Shown: positions 7,785 through 15,851 of the stretch, piece by piece | How the letters are laid out: the number at the start of each line of letters is the position of its first letter | Position numbering within the stretch: position 1 is the first letter of the stretch | Origin: an uncultured Aquimarina sp. | GTDB lineage: Bacteria > Bacteroidota > Bacteroidia > Flavobacteriales > Flavobacteriaceae | Length of the DNA: 64,000 bases | Reading direction: 5' to 3' | NCBI GenBank assembly: GCA_947503835.1 | Contig: CANNFM010000002.1 | Span: 1 to 64,000, forward strand | Translations under genes and position numbers: made by a program | The notes under the pieces: generated by a model | What the model saw: only the letters and a program-made list of their open reading frames with translations | The model's database searches: none | What the model was told of the DNA's origin: nothing

Positions 7785-8777
7785 TTAGTTACTGTTTATA
7801 TTCTCTAGAAGTTCTTTTTTCAACTGGATAAAATCCACCCAATACGTATACGATGTCCAATACGTACTTCCATCTTCCCTGACTTTTTCTTCTCCTCTTG
7901 AGAAAAAAAGATACTTCCCATCAGCTGAAACTGTGGCAGCGCTCTCATTTATTTTTGTATTTATTTTGGGTCCCAAACTATATGATTTCGTCCAGGCCCC
8001 ATTCTTATTGAAGCTGATAAATATATCGCTATTATCAGGCTCTGAGGCTTTTTGAGAATCATATAGGATATAGCTTTCGTCGGGGGCGATAAATGGGTGG
8101 GCAATCCACTTGCCATTAGCGTTGATTACATCATCCATTCTCTCAATAGTAGCGTAATGACCGTTCTGATTGACAGCATAGTAAATGCCTTCATCATCAG
8201 CGCCGGGTCCCTCTCCAGAAGTGAAATACAGGTTACCATTCTCCGATGGCGTCGCGCACATGATGTATATATCTAGAAACGGTTTTCTCATAATAATGGG
8301 TTCACCCCAACCACCGTTTTCATCTTTTTCAACATACCATTGATGTAATCCTCTTGGTGTAGTTGATGTTGTCATAGTATTCTTAAGCGGTCTTGTGCTT
8401 CCGAAATAGAGGCGATCCCCTTTCGGGCTAAAGCGGGAATGAAAATCCAGATGCTCTTTGTTTGTTGAAAAAGATGCCGGTTTCGGTGCTGACCATTTGC
8501 CATCTATCAATTTCATAGTATAGAGATTATGACTCTCTTCTGGTTTTCTACGATTGAAAAACAGTTCGTCCATATCTGGACTAAAAGTAATCGAGCTTGA
8601 GACGTGGTCATCTATTGAAATAATACCTGGAGCAAAAATTAAAGGCGTATCTGTTGGGATTTTATTGCTTAGTAAAGTAAGGTTTGACTTTTTATTGTCC
8701 TGACAAGAAGCACTAAAACCAAGTAGGAAAGTTAAAATGAATACGATTTTTACTTGTTTCAAATAATAAGTTTTCAT
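7785..8777 (-). CDS. PD40 propeller lipoprotein, operon leader
   Basis: I start this at the ATG at 8777 (330 aa) because the signal peptide MKTYYLKQVKIVFILTF ending in the lipobox SASC begins there; a frame 14 residues longer adds only basic residues. PD40 blades include [55 protein letters not shown] and VSADGKYLFFSR. It is the first of four co-directional genes (to 4708) and faces the LytS/LytTR pair across an intergenic region of about 190 bases, so it is the most obvious candidate target of that regulator. Function beyond surface binding is not known. Confidence 0.78.
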   Translation of the reverse strand: MKTYYLKQVKIVFILTFLLGFSASCQDNKKSNLTLLSNKIPTDTPLIFAPGIISIDDHVSSSITFSPDMDELFFNRRKPEESHNLYTMKLIDGKWSAPKPASFSTNKEHLDFHSRFSPKGDRLYFGSTRPLKNTMTTSTTPRGLHQWYVEKDENGGWGEPIIMRKPFLDIYIMCATPSENGNLYFTSGEGPGADDEGIYYAVNQNGHYATIERMDDVINANGKWIAHPFIAPDESYILYDSQKASEPDNSDIFISFNKNGAWTKSYSLGPKINTKINESAATVSADGKYLFFSRGEEKVREDGSTYWTSYTYWVDFIQLKKELLENINSN

Positions 8778-8967
8778 GTTTCTTCCTTTTGTATATTTAG
8801 AGTGTCTCTTCAGTTTCAATGTTTTTTTAATAGTTTTTTATCTTGCAAAAGATGTATTTTTATCTCATGAATTCAATGTAAATTTTACCAACTGCTCTAT
8901 ATCCTAATGAACGACTCTAAAAGCCATTGCGTAATGATTAGCTTGCATCCGTAAAACAGCATCAAAA

Positions 8968-10650
8968 ATGAACTTGAAATCTTTGCCCAATTTCCTTTTA
9001 ACATGCTTACTACTACTTGTAACATCTTGTTCTCAAAACCTTGTTTTTAAAGAATACGAGACCGTATTTCAGGTTGGAGATCAACAAGAATGGGCCGCCA
9101 AAGACCTGAATGACCAGTACTGGGAAAAACACATAGCATTAGTGCCAGATGGTGAGGTTTTCTGGTCCAGGACTAAAATTGATATTCTAAAGTCTCCCGA
9201 ATCATTACACCCATATGGCCTTCACTTACAAGTATATGGAGAGTATGAGGTTTTTTGGGATGGTGTTTTGATCGGAAAGAACGGGAATCCCGGACAGGAA
9301 GCAATACTTGATCCTGAAGGTAAAATGTGGGCTACCTTTAGCATTCCTACATATCTGACAGAGGAGGGAGAACATGTATTGGCGATACGATCAAGTCTTT
9401 ATTATTTTCCGGATCATACAGGAATAGAAGAACTGAAGATCGATTATTATCAGGACCTATTAACTGATCGCGTTATCGAATCTTCCTATATGCATCTCTT
9501 TGCGGGCGCCTTTCTTATCGCTTCTATCTATTTTCTATTTCTCTTTCTGAGTGACAAAAAGGAGTATACAACATTAATTTTTAGTATTAGTTGCTTTCTC
9601 TTTTTTACCCTGATATTGGTAGAATTCATGAAAACCTATATACCCATCCATTACAGTCTGCATGTTATACGTCTACGCATCATAAGCATTCTAATGCTTG
9701 GTATTTCTTTTTTGATTCCATTCTATTTTTCCATGCAGTTTCCTTTCCCCAAAAGAAAATTGCTGCTAACCATTTACGCGGGTATTCTATTGTTCTTTTT
9801 CTTGTCAAGATATGTATACGAATTGACAGCCAATAATATGGTTTTTAGCATGTGGTTGTTTTCATTTGGTATCGTGGTGTTTGGGGTTTATAAAAAGATG
9901 AAAGGTGCGCGTCTTGTACTGTTAACCCTCCTGTTATCGGTACCTATTGGTTTTGTCACTCCTTTTAACAAAAGTCTATTCGCAGGGTTCAGCCTTATTC
10001 TTCTGGGTATGTTTTACTTACTTTCTCTCAGAATCAAAGACCAACGGTTGGCTTACGAAAATTCTTTAGTTCAATCTACGCGCCTGCGCCTGGAGTTACT
10101 AAAAAAGAATATTCAACCTCATTTTCTAATGAACACCTTGACCTCATTAATAGATTGGGTAGAAGAAGCACCCAAGAAAGGCGTTTTGTTTATAGAAGCT
10201 TTAGCCAAAGAATTTGATCTTTTTAATCAGATAGAAAATCAAAGATTGATCCCTATTGCTCAAGAGATATCGCTTTGTCGCACACATCTTGAGATTATGG
10301 AGTACCGAAAAGAAATTAACTATTCCTGGCAAGAAGAAAACATAGATTTTGACCAAAAAATACCTCCCGGAATTCTTCATACGTTATTGGAAAACGGAAT
10401 TACACATAGTTTACCTCTGGAAGATAATAGTATCCTATTTAAACTGGTTTTTGAATCGAATAGTAATTATAAATGTTATACATTTTTAACATTTGCTGCT
10501 TCTATGAGACAAGAAGCGAGTTATAAAAAAGAAGGAACAGGACTGAAGTATATCAAGGCCCGACTTACAGAGAGTTATCATGAGCAATGGGAACTCACCT
10601 CGGAACCAGTAAATCATGGTTGGAAAAATACCATAAAAATATATTCTTAA
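8968..10650 (+). CDS. LytS-type membrane histidine kinase
   Basis: 560 aa. The N-terminus is a lipoprotein-like signal (LLLVTSCSQ, Cys21), followed by a beta-rich extracytoplasmic sensor (about 25-170, with GEYEVFWDGVLIGKNG), roughly six to seven transmembrane helices (175-355) and a His_kinase (LytS) domain. The phospho-acceptor is H385 in KKNIQPHFLMNTLTSL. The ATPase part has an N-box (LHTLLENGITHS) and a G2-like GTGLKYIKARL, but the DxGxG box normally between them is not visible (YTFLTFAASM instead). It is 4 bases upstream of a LytTR regulator, so the two form a two-component pair. Signal is unknown; the divergent propeller operon is the likely target. Confidence 0.85.
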   Translation: MNLKSLPNFLLTCLLLLVTSCSQNLVFKEYETVFQVGDQQEWAAKDLNDQYWEKHIALVPDGEVFWSRTKIDILKSPESLHPYGLHLQVYGEYEVFWDGVLIGKNGNPGQEAILDPEGKMWATFSIPTYLTEEGEHVLAIRSSLYYFPDHTGIEELKIDYYQDLLTDRVIESSYMHLFAGAFLIASIYFLFLFLSDKKEYTTLIFSISCFLFFTLILVEFMKTYIPIHYSLHVIRLRIISILMLGISFLIPFYFSMQFPFPKRKLLLTIYAGILLFFFLSRYVYELTANNMVFSMWLFSFGIVVFGVYKKMKGARLVLLTLLLSVPIGFVTPFNKSLFAGFSLILLGMFYLLSLRIKDQRLAYENSLVQSTRLRLELLKKNIQPHFLMNTLTSLIDWVEEAPKKGVLFIEALAKEFDLFNQIENQRLIPIAQEISLCRTHLEIMEYRKEINYSWQEENIDFDQKIPPGILHTLLENGITHSLPLEDNSILFKLVFESNSNYKCYTFLTFAASMRQEASYKKEGTGLKYIKARLTESYHEQWELTSEPVNHGWKNTIKIYS

Positions 10651-10654
10651 GAAG

Positions 10655-11353
10655 ATGAATATTTTAATTGTTGAAGATGAATCAAGAATAGCCAAAAGAA
10701 TTGAACGAATGACTCGTGCTATTCTTGGAGATGCCTTACAATCGATAACCCATATTAACACACTTCAGGAGGCAGTGAAGTTTATTGAAAATAACACATT
10801 AGACCTTGTCTTTTTGGACTTAAACCTGAACGGCAACAGTGGCTTTGACTTGCTTACTACCGCAGTTTCTGAATCGTTTCATACGATAATCATTTCTGCC
10901 TATAAAGATCAGGCCATTACTGCTTTTGAATATGGAGTTCTAGATTTTGTGTCAAAACCCTTTAATAGAGATCGGTTGGAGAAAGCTTTACATAAGACCA
11001 TCACAAAAGAGAAAATAAATACGAATGACATTAAATTTTTAGCTGTAAAAAAAAGACACAGGATACAACTAATACCCATTGAAGATGTACTTTATGTAAA
11101 AGGTGCTGGAGCCTATACAGAGCTCTTTCTAGCAGATGGAGAAAAAGAGCTGCATGATAAATCACTAGAGAAACTAGAACAGTTGTTGGCGTTTTCTTTT
11201 GAACGAATCCATAAATCATATTTGCTGAAGATGTCTGAGGTAAAGGAAATTATTGTAGAATCCGGAAGCAAATATATAGCTGAGCTTAAAAACGGGACGC
11301 GTATCCCTATAGGAAGAACCAAGTACAAAGATCTAAAGGCCAAGTGGCTTTAA
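10655..11353 (+). CDS. LytTR-family response regulator
   Basis: 232 aa. The receiver domain (1-120) has the acidic pair VEDE, phospho-acceptor D55 in LVFLDLNLNG, and the conserved Lys in FVSKPFNRDRL. The C-terminal LytTR DNA-binding domain (about 135-232) shows the typical IPIEDVLYVKGAGAYTELF, RIHKSYLLKM and GTRIPIGRTKYKDLK. It is co-transcribed with the kinase (stop and start 4 bases apart) and probably phosphorylated by it. Target sites cannot be located from sequence alone, though the shared intergenic region before 8968 is where they would be expected. Confidence 0.93.
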   Translation: MNILIVEDESRIAKRIERMTRAILGDALQSITHINTLQEAVKFIENNTLDLVFLDLNLNGNSGFDLLTTAVSESFHTIIISAYKDQAITAFEYGVLDFVSKPFNRDRLEKALHKTITKEKINTNDIKFLAVKKRHRIQLIPIEDVLYVKGAGAYTELFLADGEKELHDKSLEKLEQLLAFSFERIHKSYLLKMSEVKEIIVESGSKYIAELKNGTRIPIGRTKYKDLKAKWL

Positions 11354-11420
11354 AAATAGCTTTGGTCTAATCTTCACGAATAAAATTTTCAATATTGCAC
11401 ATATAACACATATTAAACCT

Positions 11421-12476
11421 TTATATACTATTAGTTTTTCTATAAGAAGAAGGTGTTGTTCCTTCAAATTTTTTAAAGGCACTATTAAAGGATGATAAAC
11501 TGCTAAAACCCGAATCAAAAGCAATGGCTGATATCGTATGGTTTTTACTATCATCTCCTACAAGTATTTTTTTAGCTTCTTGAATTCTGTAATAATTTAT
11601 AAAATCATTGAAATTTTGCTTAGCATATTGGTTGATTACTTCAGAGGTTTTTTGAGTACTCTTGCTTATTAACTTGCTTATACCTGTAAGAGACACATTC
11701 GGTTCTAGATATAACTTATCGTCTACAATAAGTTTTGATATCTGAGTAAATAATTGAGTGTCGTCATTCTTTTTAAATACATTTCCATCAACATCTGTTA
11801 CTTTTAGTTGAAATGCTTTAAAACTCAAAAAATAGACAACCATAGAATACATGATGGGACCTGTTATATACGGAACGGTATCTTCTATGATATTTAAGAA
11901 ATAGGATACCCATATAAGCACAAAACCAATAATCAATAAATTTAACCACGAGATTATCGCTTTCTGGGATTTTGTTTGTAATTCTATAGGGTAGCTTTTC
12001 TTTACTTTGTTTAATAGCCTATTGGCAATAAAAATATAAAAGGCAAAATGTATATAAATAAAAATAAGAACGCTGGCAAATACAATTATGACTTCCTTAT
12101 TAATAGTCTCAAACCAGTTTTTGGTAACAAAAAAACTGGATAAAAACAGTAAGGTAAACGGTGCCAATTCCAAAAAGTAATATTGTGGTAATTTATAGTT
12201 AACCTCTGTCATTCCTGTAACATACCACCTTACTAAAGGGCCGATTAACAATAGAAAAGCCAATCCCGCAAAAATAAATATGGGCTCTAAATCGTTACCA
12301 AAATTCAACATAACAGACTTTCCTATTCTAAAAGCCATAAAGACCAGAATTAATGCCAGAAGAGTATTGGTTATTGTTTTTTTATTTTTAAAAAAAAGCA
12401 AATAAACGGCAAATGCAACTCCATGTAAAAGCCCTGCACTACTTATAATAACGAGAAGTATATCTAAAAAACTCAA
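11421..12476 (-). CDS. Membrane-bound AraC-family regulator
   Basis: 351 aa. The first about 230 residues form seven hydrophobic helices (starting MSFLDILLVIISSAGLLHG). The cytoplasmic tail carries an AraC/XylS helix-turn-helix pair: LTGISKLISKSTQKTSEVINQ, then the conserved DSGFSSLSSFNSAFKKFEGTTPSSYR. This 7TM-AraC arrangement is common in Bacteroidota and presumably couples a membrane signal to transcription. It is 23 bases downstream of the DJ-1/PfpI gene and likely in one operon with it. It converges with the LytTR gene (67 bases between stops). Confidence 0.88.
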   Translation of the reverse strand: MSFLDILLVIISSAGLLHGVAFAVYLLFFKNKKTITNTLLALILVFMAFRIGKSVMLNFGNDLEPIFIFAGLAFLLLIGPLVRWYVTGMTEVNYKLPQYYFLELAPFTLLFLSSFFVTKNWFETINKEVIIVFASVLIFIYIHFAFYIFIANRLLNKVKKSYPIELQTKSQKAIISWLNLLIIGFVLIWVSYFLNIIEDTVPYITGPIMYSMVVYFLSFKAFQLKVTDVDGNVFKKNDDTQLFTQISKLIVDDKLYLEPNVSLTGISKLISKSTQKTSEVINQYAKQNFNDFINYYRIQEAKKILVGDDSKNHTISAIAFDSGFSSLSSFNSAFKKFEGTTPSSYRKTNSI

Positions 12477-12499
12477 ATAGTTATTTTCTTCAAATTTAG

Positions 12500-13606
12500 T
12501 TAAATTTCCTTTCTTTTGGATTCACATTTTTTTGCATAAGACACCAACCCAATAATGTTAAAAAATTGTCCTACTTCGCCTTTCATAGCAGCAATTATAC
12601 TATGTTTTGCTATTAACACCCGATTAACGGGTTTCTTTTCTTCTACCAACATGGTCTCCATCATTTCCTTTGCTTTTTGTTTGCCATTTGTTTTGTAAAC
12701 GCCTAAAATCTTTACAGCATTTTCTTCATCGGTCATTTCTCTATATTTTGGTGTATAGCCTAATTGCTTAATCATACTTTCGGCCAATCTCCAGGTAGAC
12801 CATGGGTTTTGGCCTGTAATCAAATTTTTGTCATGACTGATTTTTTCTAAATACATGGCACCTTCATTAAAATTGGCCCCTTGCTCAATCATTTTATCTT
12901 GTAGAAGAAATGGAAATATTGATGCTGCTTCAGCTATTAATAGTAATTCCTCTTTATTGGTAAATCCGCTTACTTCTTTATTTTTTAAAAGCGGCCGTCC
13001 ATTATCTAAAGTTACATTAACTAAGGCAGAAGGGCCATGGCAAACTGCCCCGATTACCTTATTGGATTCATAATATTTTTTTACTACTGATTGAATTGCT
13101 TTATTATTTGGAAAATCGAACATCGCCCCTTTTCCTCCCGCAAAAAATATGGCTTTGTAATCTTCTGCTACTACATCGTCTATTTTAATAGTATGACTTG
13201 TTTTATATTGTGCGATTGAATCGTTTAAAAAAGCAAAATCATATGCTCCCATATCTTCATCATCAATAACTACAGGTGGCTTTCCTCCTTTTGGACTTGC
13301 AATATCTACTTCAAAACCATTCGCTTTAAATGTATAATAGGCACGTGCTAATTCTGATAATTCATAACCAGTACTTTTATCACTATTCCCCATTACATCT
13401 GTACTTGTTACTACTGCCAATATTTTGCCTCTAGTGGGCACAATATCTTCAGATAAATAGGATAAGTCTTCAATTAAAGTAGATTCTACTTTATTGTCTC
13501 TAGGCGGAATTAAACTTTTAAACCAAAATCCAAAAGAAACAATAACAACAATTAGAGTGACAAAAAAGAGGGATCCCCATTTAAGAATTCGATATTTTTT
13601 AAACAT
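12500..13606 (-). CDS. Membrane-anchored DJ-1/PfpI family protein
   Basis: 368 aa. One N-terminal transmembrane helix (about 10-30) precedes a class I glutamine-amidotransferase-like DJ-1/PfpI domain. The nucleophile elbow is C189 in IGAVCHGPSAL, with H190 following, and the upstream glycine-rich FFAGGKGAMFDF matches Hsp31/PfpI-like proteins. Relatives act as glyoxalases, chaperones or peptidases, and the sequence does not say which. A C-terminal helical tail (about 290-368) is extra to the usual domain. It is in an operon with the 7TM-AraC regulator, so it may serve a stress response sensed at the membrane. Confidence 0.82.
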   Translation of the reverse strand: MFKKYRILKWGSLFFVTLIVVIVSFGFWFKSLIPPRDNKVESTLIEDLSYLSEDIVPTRGKILAVVTSTDVMGNSDKSTGYELSELARAYYTFKANGFEVDIASPKGGKPPVVIDDEDMGAYDFAFLNDSIAQYKTSHTIKIDDVVAEDYKAIFFAGGKGAMFDFPNNKAIQSVVKKYYESNKVIGAVCHGPSALVNVTLDNGRPLLKNKEVSGFTNKEELLLIAEAASIFPFLLQDKMIEQGANFNEGAMYLEKISHDKNLITGQNPWSTWRLAESMIKQLGYTPKYREMTDEENAVKILGVYKTNGKQKAKEMMETMLVEEKKPVNRVLIAKHSIIAAMKGEVGQFFNIIGLVSYAKKCESKRKEI

Positions 13607-13967
13607 GATATTTTCTTTTAAATTCTTAGCTAAATAACATCAAAACACCAATAAATGCTGTTTAAATGATAATTTCGTCAGAGTAAAAGATTATTTTGGA
13701 AGTTGAATAGGACGTTTCCTCATCATTTGTTTTTTGATAAGTAGGAATTCGGAAATTTCATCTTTTGATTTCAATAATGAGTGTTCCATTATCTTTTTCT
13801 TTAAATAAAATTTAGGGTATACTATATATAAAAGGCTGTCTAAAAAGGATTAAATGTCATTGCCAAAAATTTTAATTTTAAAGCAATCTGTTAAATGTAA
13901 GTAGCTGATAAACAGATTCCTTCACTACTCTCAGGATAACGTCTTTTTAGACAGCCTTTCATTACTA
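13607..13967. other. Intergenic region with MITE-like element
   Basis: 361 bases without a gene. The right third is the inverted-repeat element at 13831-13959; the left part (13607-13830) is AT-rich, would contain the promoter of the DJ-1 operon, and shows nothing else I can name. Confidence 0.5.
13831..13959. repeat. MITE-like element with 17-bp inverted ends
   Basis: The ends aaaggctgtctaaaaag (13831-13847) and ctttttagacagccttt (13943-13959) are perfect inverted repeats bounding 95 bases with no reading frame. It sits 8 bases past the stop of the S41 protease gene and could also act as that gene's terminator when folded. The size and ends suit a small non-autonomous transposable element or REP-like unit. 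No clear target-site duplication is visible. Confidence 0.75.
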
Positions 13968-15581
13968 TTAATTACTTAGCTGTTCTGCTTTTGCAAATGC
14001 ATTTTTTGCATCATCAACATTACCGGTTGCTTTGAGCGCTTCACCCAAGCCTTTCCACATTACTGAAGAATCAGGATAGAATTGTGTATTCATTTTGTAT
14101 ACATATAAAGCACCATCATTTTGCCCTTGTTTAAGCAATAACTTTCCTACACGATCAAACTCTTTTATAAAAGGAATATGTTGATATAAAGGATCTCTTA
14201 TAATGCGGGCAGCATCTTTCGCAAGTTGCTCCATCTTACCTGCCATAAATAACTGCGTGAAATGATCCATAGGATTAATTACAACATTGTCTACATCAAT
14301 ATTCATTGCAAGATCTAATACAGGATCTTCATTGTTACTATATTGATCAAAAGTCATTTCTTTTGAGAAATGTGGTACTGTAGCATCTGCATTTTCCCAC
14401 TGTGGCATATCTTGCCACCAGGCAAATGACAAATAGGCATTTATTTTTGAATTGGGTAACGTAACTTTGGTAGCATCACCATAAAAATTCTTGTTTTCAG
14501 AGGTTGGCTCCCCTATTATAATTGCTTCGGTATAATTTTCAATCTCATTGGTTAAATTTTGGCAAGCCGAAAATGTATTGCGTCCAATAATATAAAACAG
14601 ATTCCCTTTTTTATTGATCTTTGGTCTGGCTAGTAATCCTTTAATTAAAGGTGGGTTATTATAATTGTTACCACCACCGTTGAGGCGTACATCATAAATT
14701 AGTTTTTCTACCTCGTGAGTATCTATAAATGCAAAAAGTCGTTTATAAAAATCCTTGAGTGTTTCTGAATCATGATTGAATACAGAACTTTGGCGGGCAT
14801 ACACTGTTTTTGTATTAGGCAAATATTCAAAATAATAAAACTTTTCATTTAAATGTTTAAGATATAAAGGTGTTTTGTCATTATTTCTAGCATTTAACCA
14901 TTTCTCATTTGCTATGGTTAAATTATAGTCTCTAGACATATCCTTTAAAGGGATCGTCGAAAAGGTGTAGTCAAAAACTTTTCCCTCTTTTTCTAAAGTT
15001 AGTGTTACTTTATCTGTAAGTTTAGGAATAACGCCTTGAGCATGAAGTATCGCAGGAACAGTTAAAAATCGTAATCCATACGCTTTAAAAAATTGGTCGT
15101 TCTCTACAGGAACTACGGGGCGAACTTTAGAAAGTGCTTTTTCAATTTCCATCCCCCCAATCTTTAGCACCTTTGCTCCTACTATTTTTTGATGTGTTTT
15201 CTCTACACCTTCTATATAAATACCATCTTTAAAGTGATATAAGTTAACGGGCAGTACTGCATCTTTTGCTATCGTACTGAATGGAATTTGGGTATGTCCA
15301 TATTGAAATAATGAAACAATTCGTGATAGCCCTACTTTTATTTCATGTTCTTGCAGATTTGGGATTTGTTGATATAACTTTTCGACTTCGTTATCCCATT
15401 CAGTTTGCTTTATTTTCTTAAACAAAAAGGCATGATTGTCATGTGTCTTTTGTTGTAAAAAGCGTAAATCTTCTTGCCATTGTTTTGGAGTAATAGTTTC
15501 TTGAGCGTATGATTTGGAATTAAATACATTCAATACTATACATATACCTAGTAAGAGTTTTAAAATGGATTGTGTTTGCAT
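13968..15581 (-). CDS. Exported S41-like serine protease with TPR tail
   Basis: 537 aa. A Sec signal (to about residue 27, SKSYAQ) is followed by an S41/tricorn-like region. LIYDVRLNGGGNN matches the 'D-RxNxGG' motif, and IIGRNTFSACQNL holds the probable nucleophile Ser in the 'FSAAE/FSACQ' strand. The C-terminus (about 450-537) has TPR-like helices (DGALYVYKMNTQFYPDSS, VMWKGLGEALKATGNVDDA). Such proteins in Bacteroidota are periplasmic or surface proteases of unknown substrate. A PDZ domain is not obvious. It appears monocistronic. Confidence 0.82.
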   Translation of the reverse strand: MQTQSILKLLLGICIVLNVFNSKSYAQETITPKQWQEDLRFLQQKTHDNHAFLFKKIKQTEWDNEVEKLYQQIPNLQEHEIKVGLSRIVSLFQYGHTQIPFSTIAKDAVLPVNLYHFKDGIYIEGVEKTHQKIVGAKVLKIGGMEIEKALSKVRPVVPVENDQFFKAYGLRFLTVPAILHAQGVIPKLTDKVTLTLEKEGKVFDYTFSTIPLKDMSRDYNLTIANEKWLNARNNDKTPLYLKHLNEKFYYFEYLPNTKTVYARQSSVFNHDSETLKDFYKRLFAFIDTHEVEKLIYDVRLNGGGNNYNNPPLIKGLLARPKINKKGNLFYIIGRNTFSACQNLTNEIENYTEAIIIGEPTSENKNFYGDATKVTLPNSKINAYLSFAWWQDMPQWENADATVPHFSKEMTFDQYSNNEDPVLDLAMNIDVDNVVINPMDHFTQLFMAGKMEQLAKDAARIIRDPLYQHIPFIKEFDRVGKLLLKQGQNDGALYVYKMNTQFYPDSSVMWKGLGEALKATGNVDDAKNAFAKAEQLSN

Positions 15582-15851
15582 TGTAATTAGTTGTTTGATT
15601 AGAATATAGAACTAATTTATATGACAAACAATAGCGACTTGTGTTACAGTTAATTTACTTTTTATTTTAAAAGGCATCACATCAAGGTACCCTTTATATC
15701 ATGACTTAATTTGTAATATTCAGGATTTTAAATCTAGTTAAAGGATTTTTAAGTACTGTATTATAATACTGTGGCCATATGATCATGTCGTAGAACTGAT
15801 CTTTTGAGCTCTAGAAGCGTTTTTGGTACTAAAAGCTACATTATCCATCTA

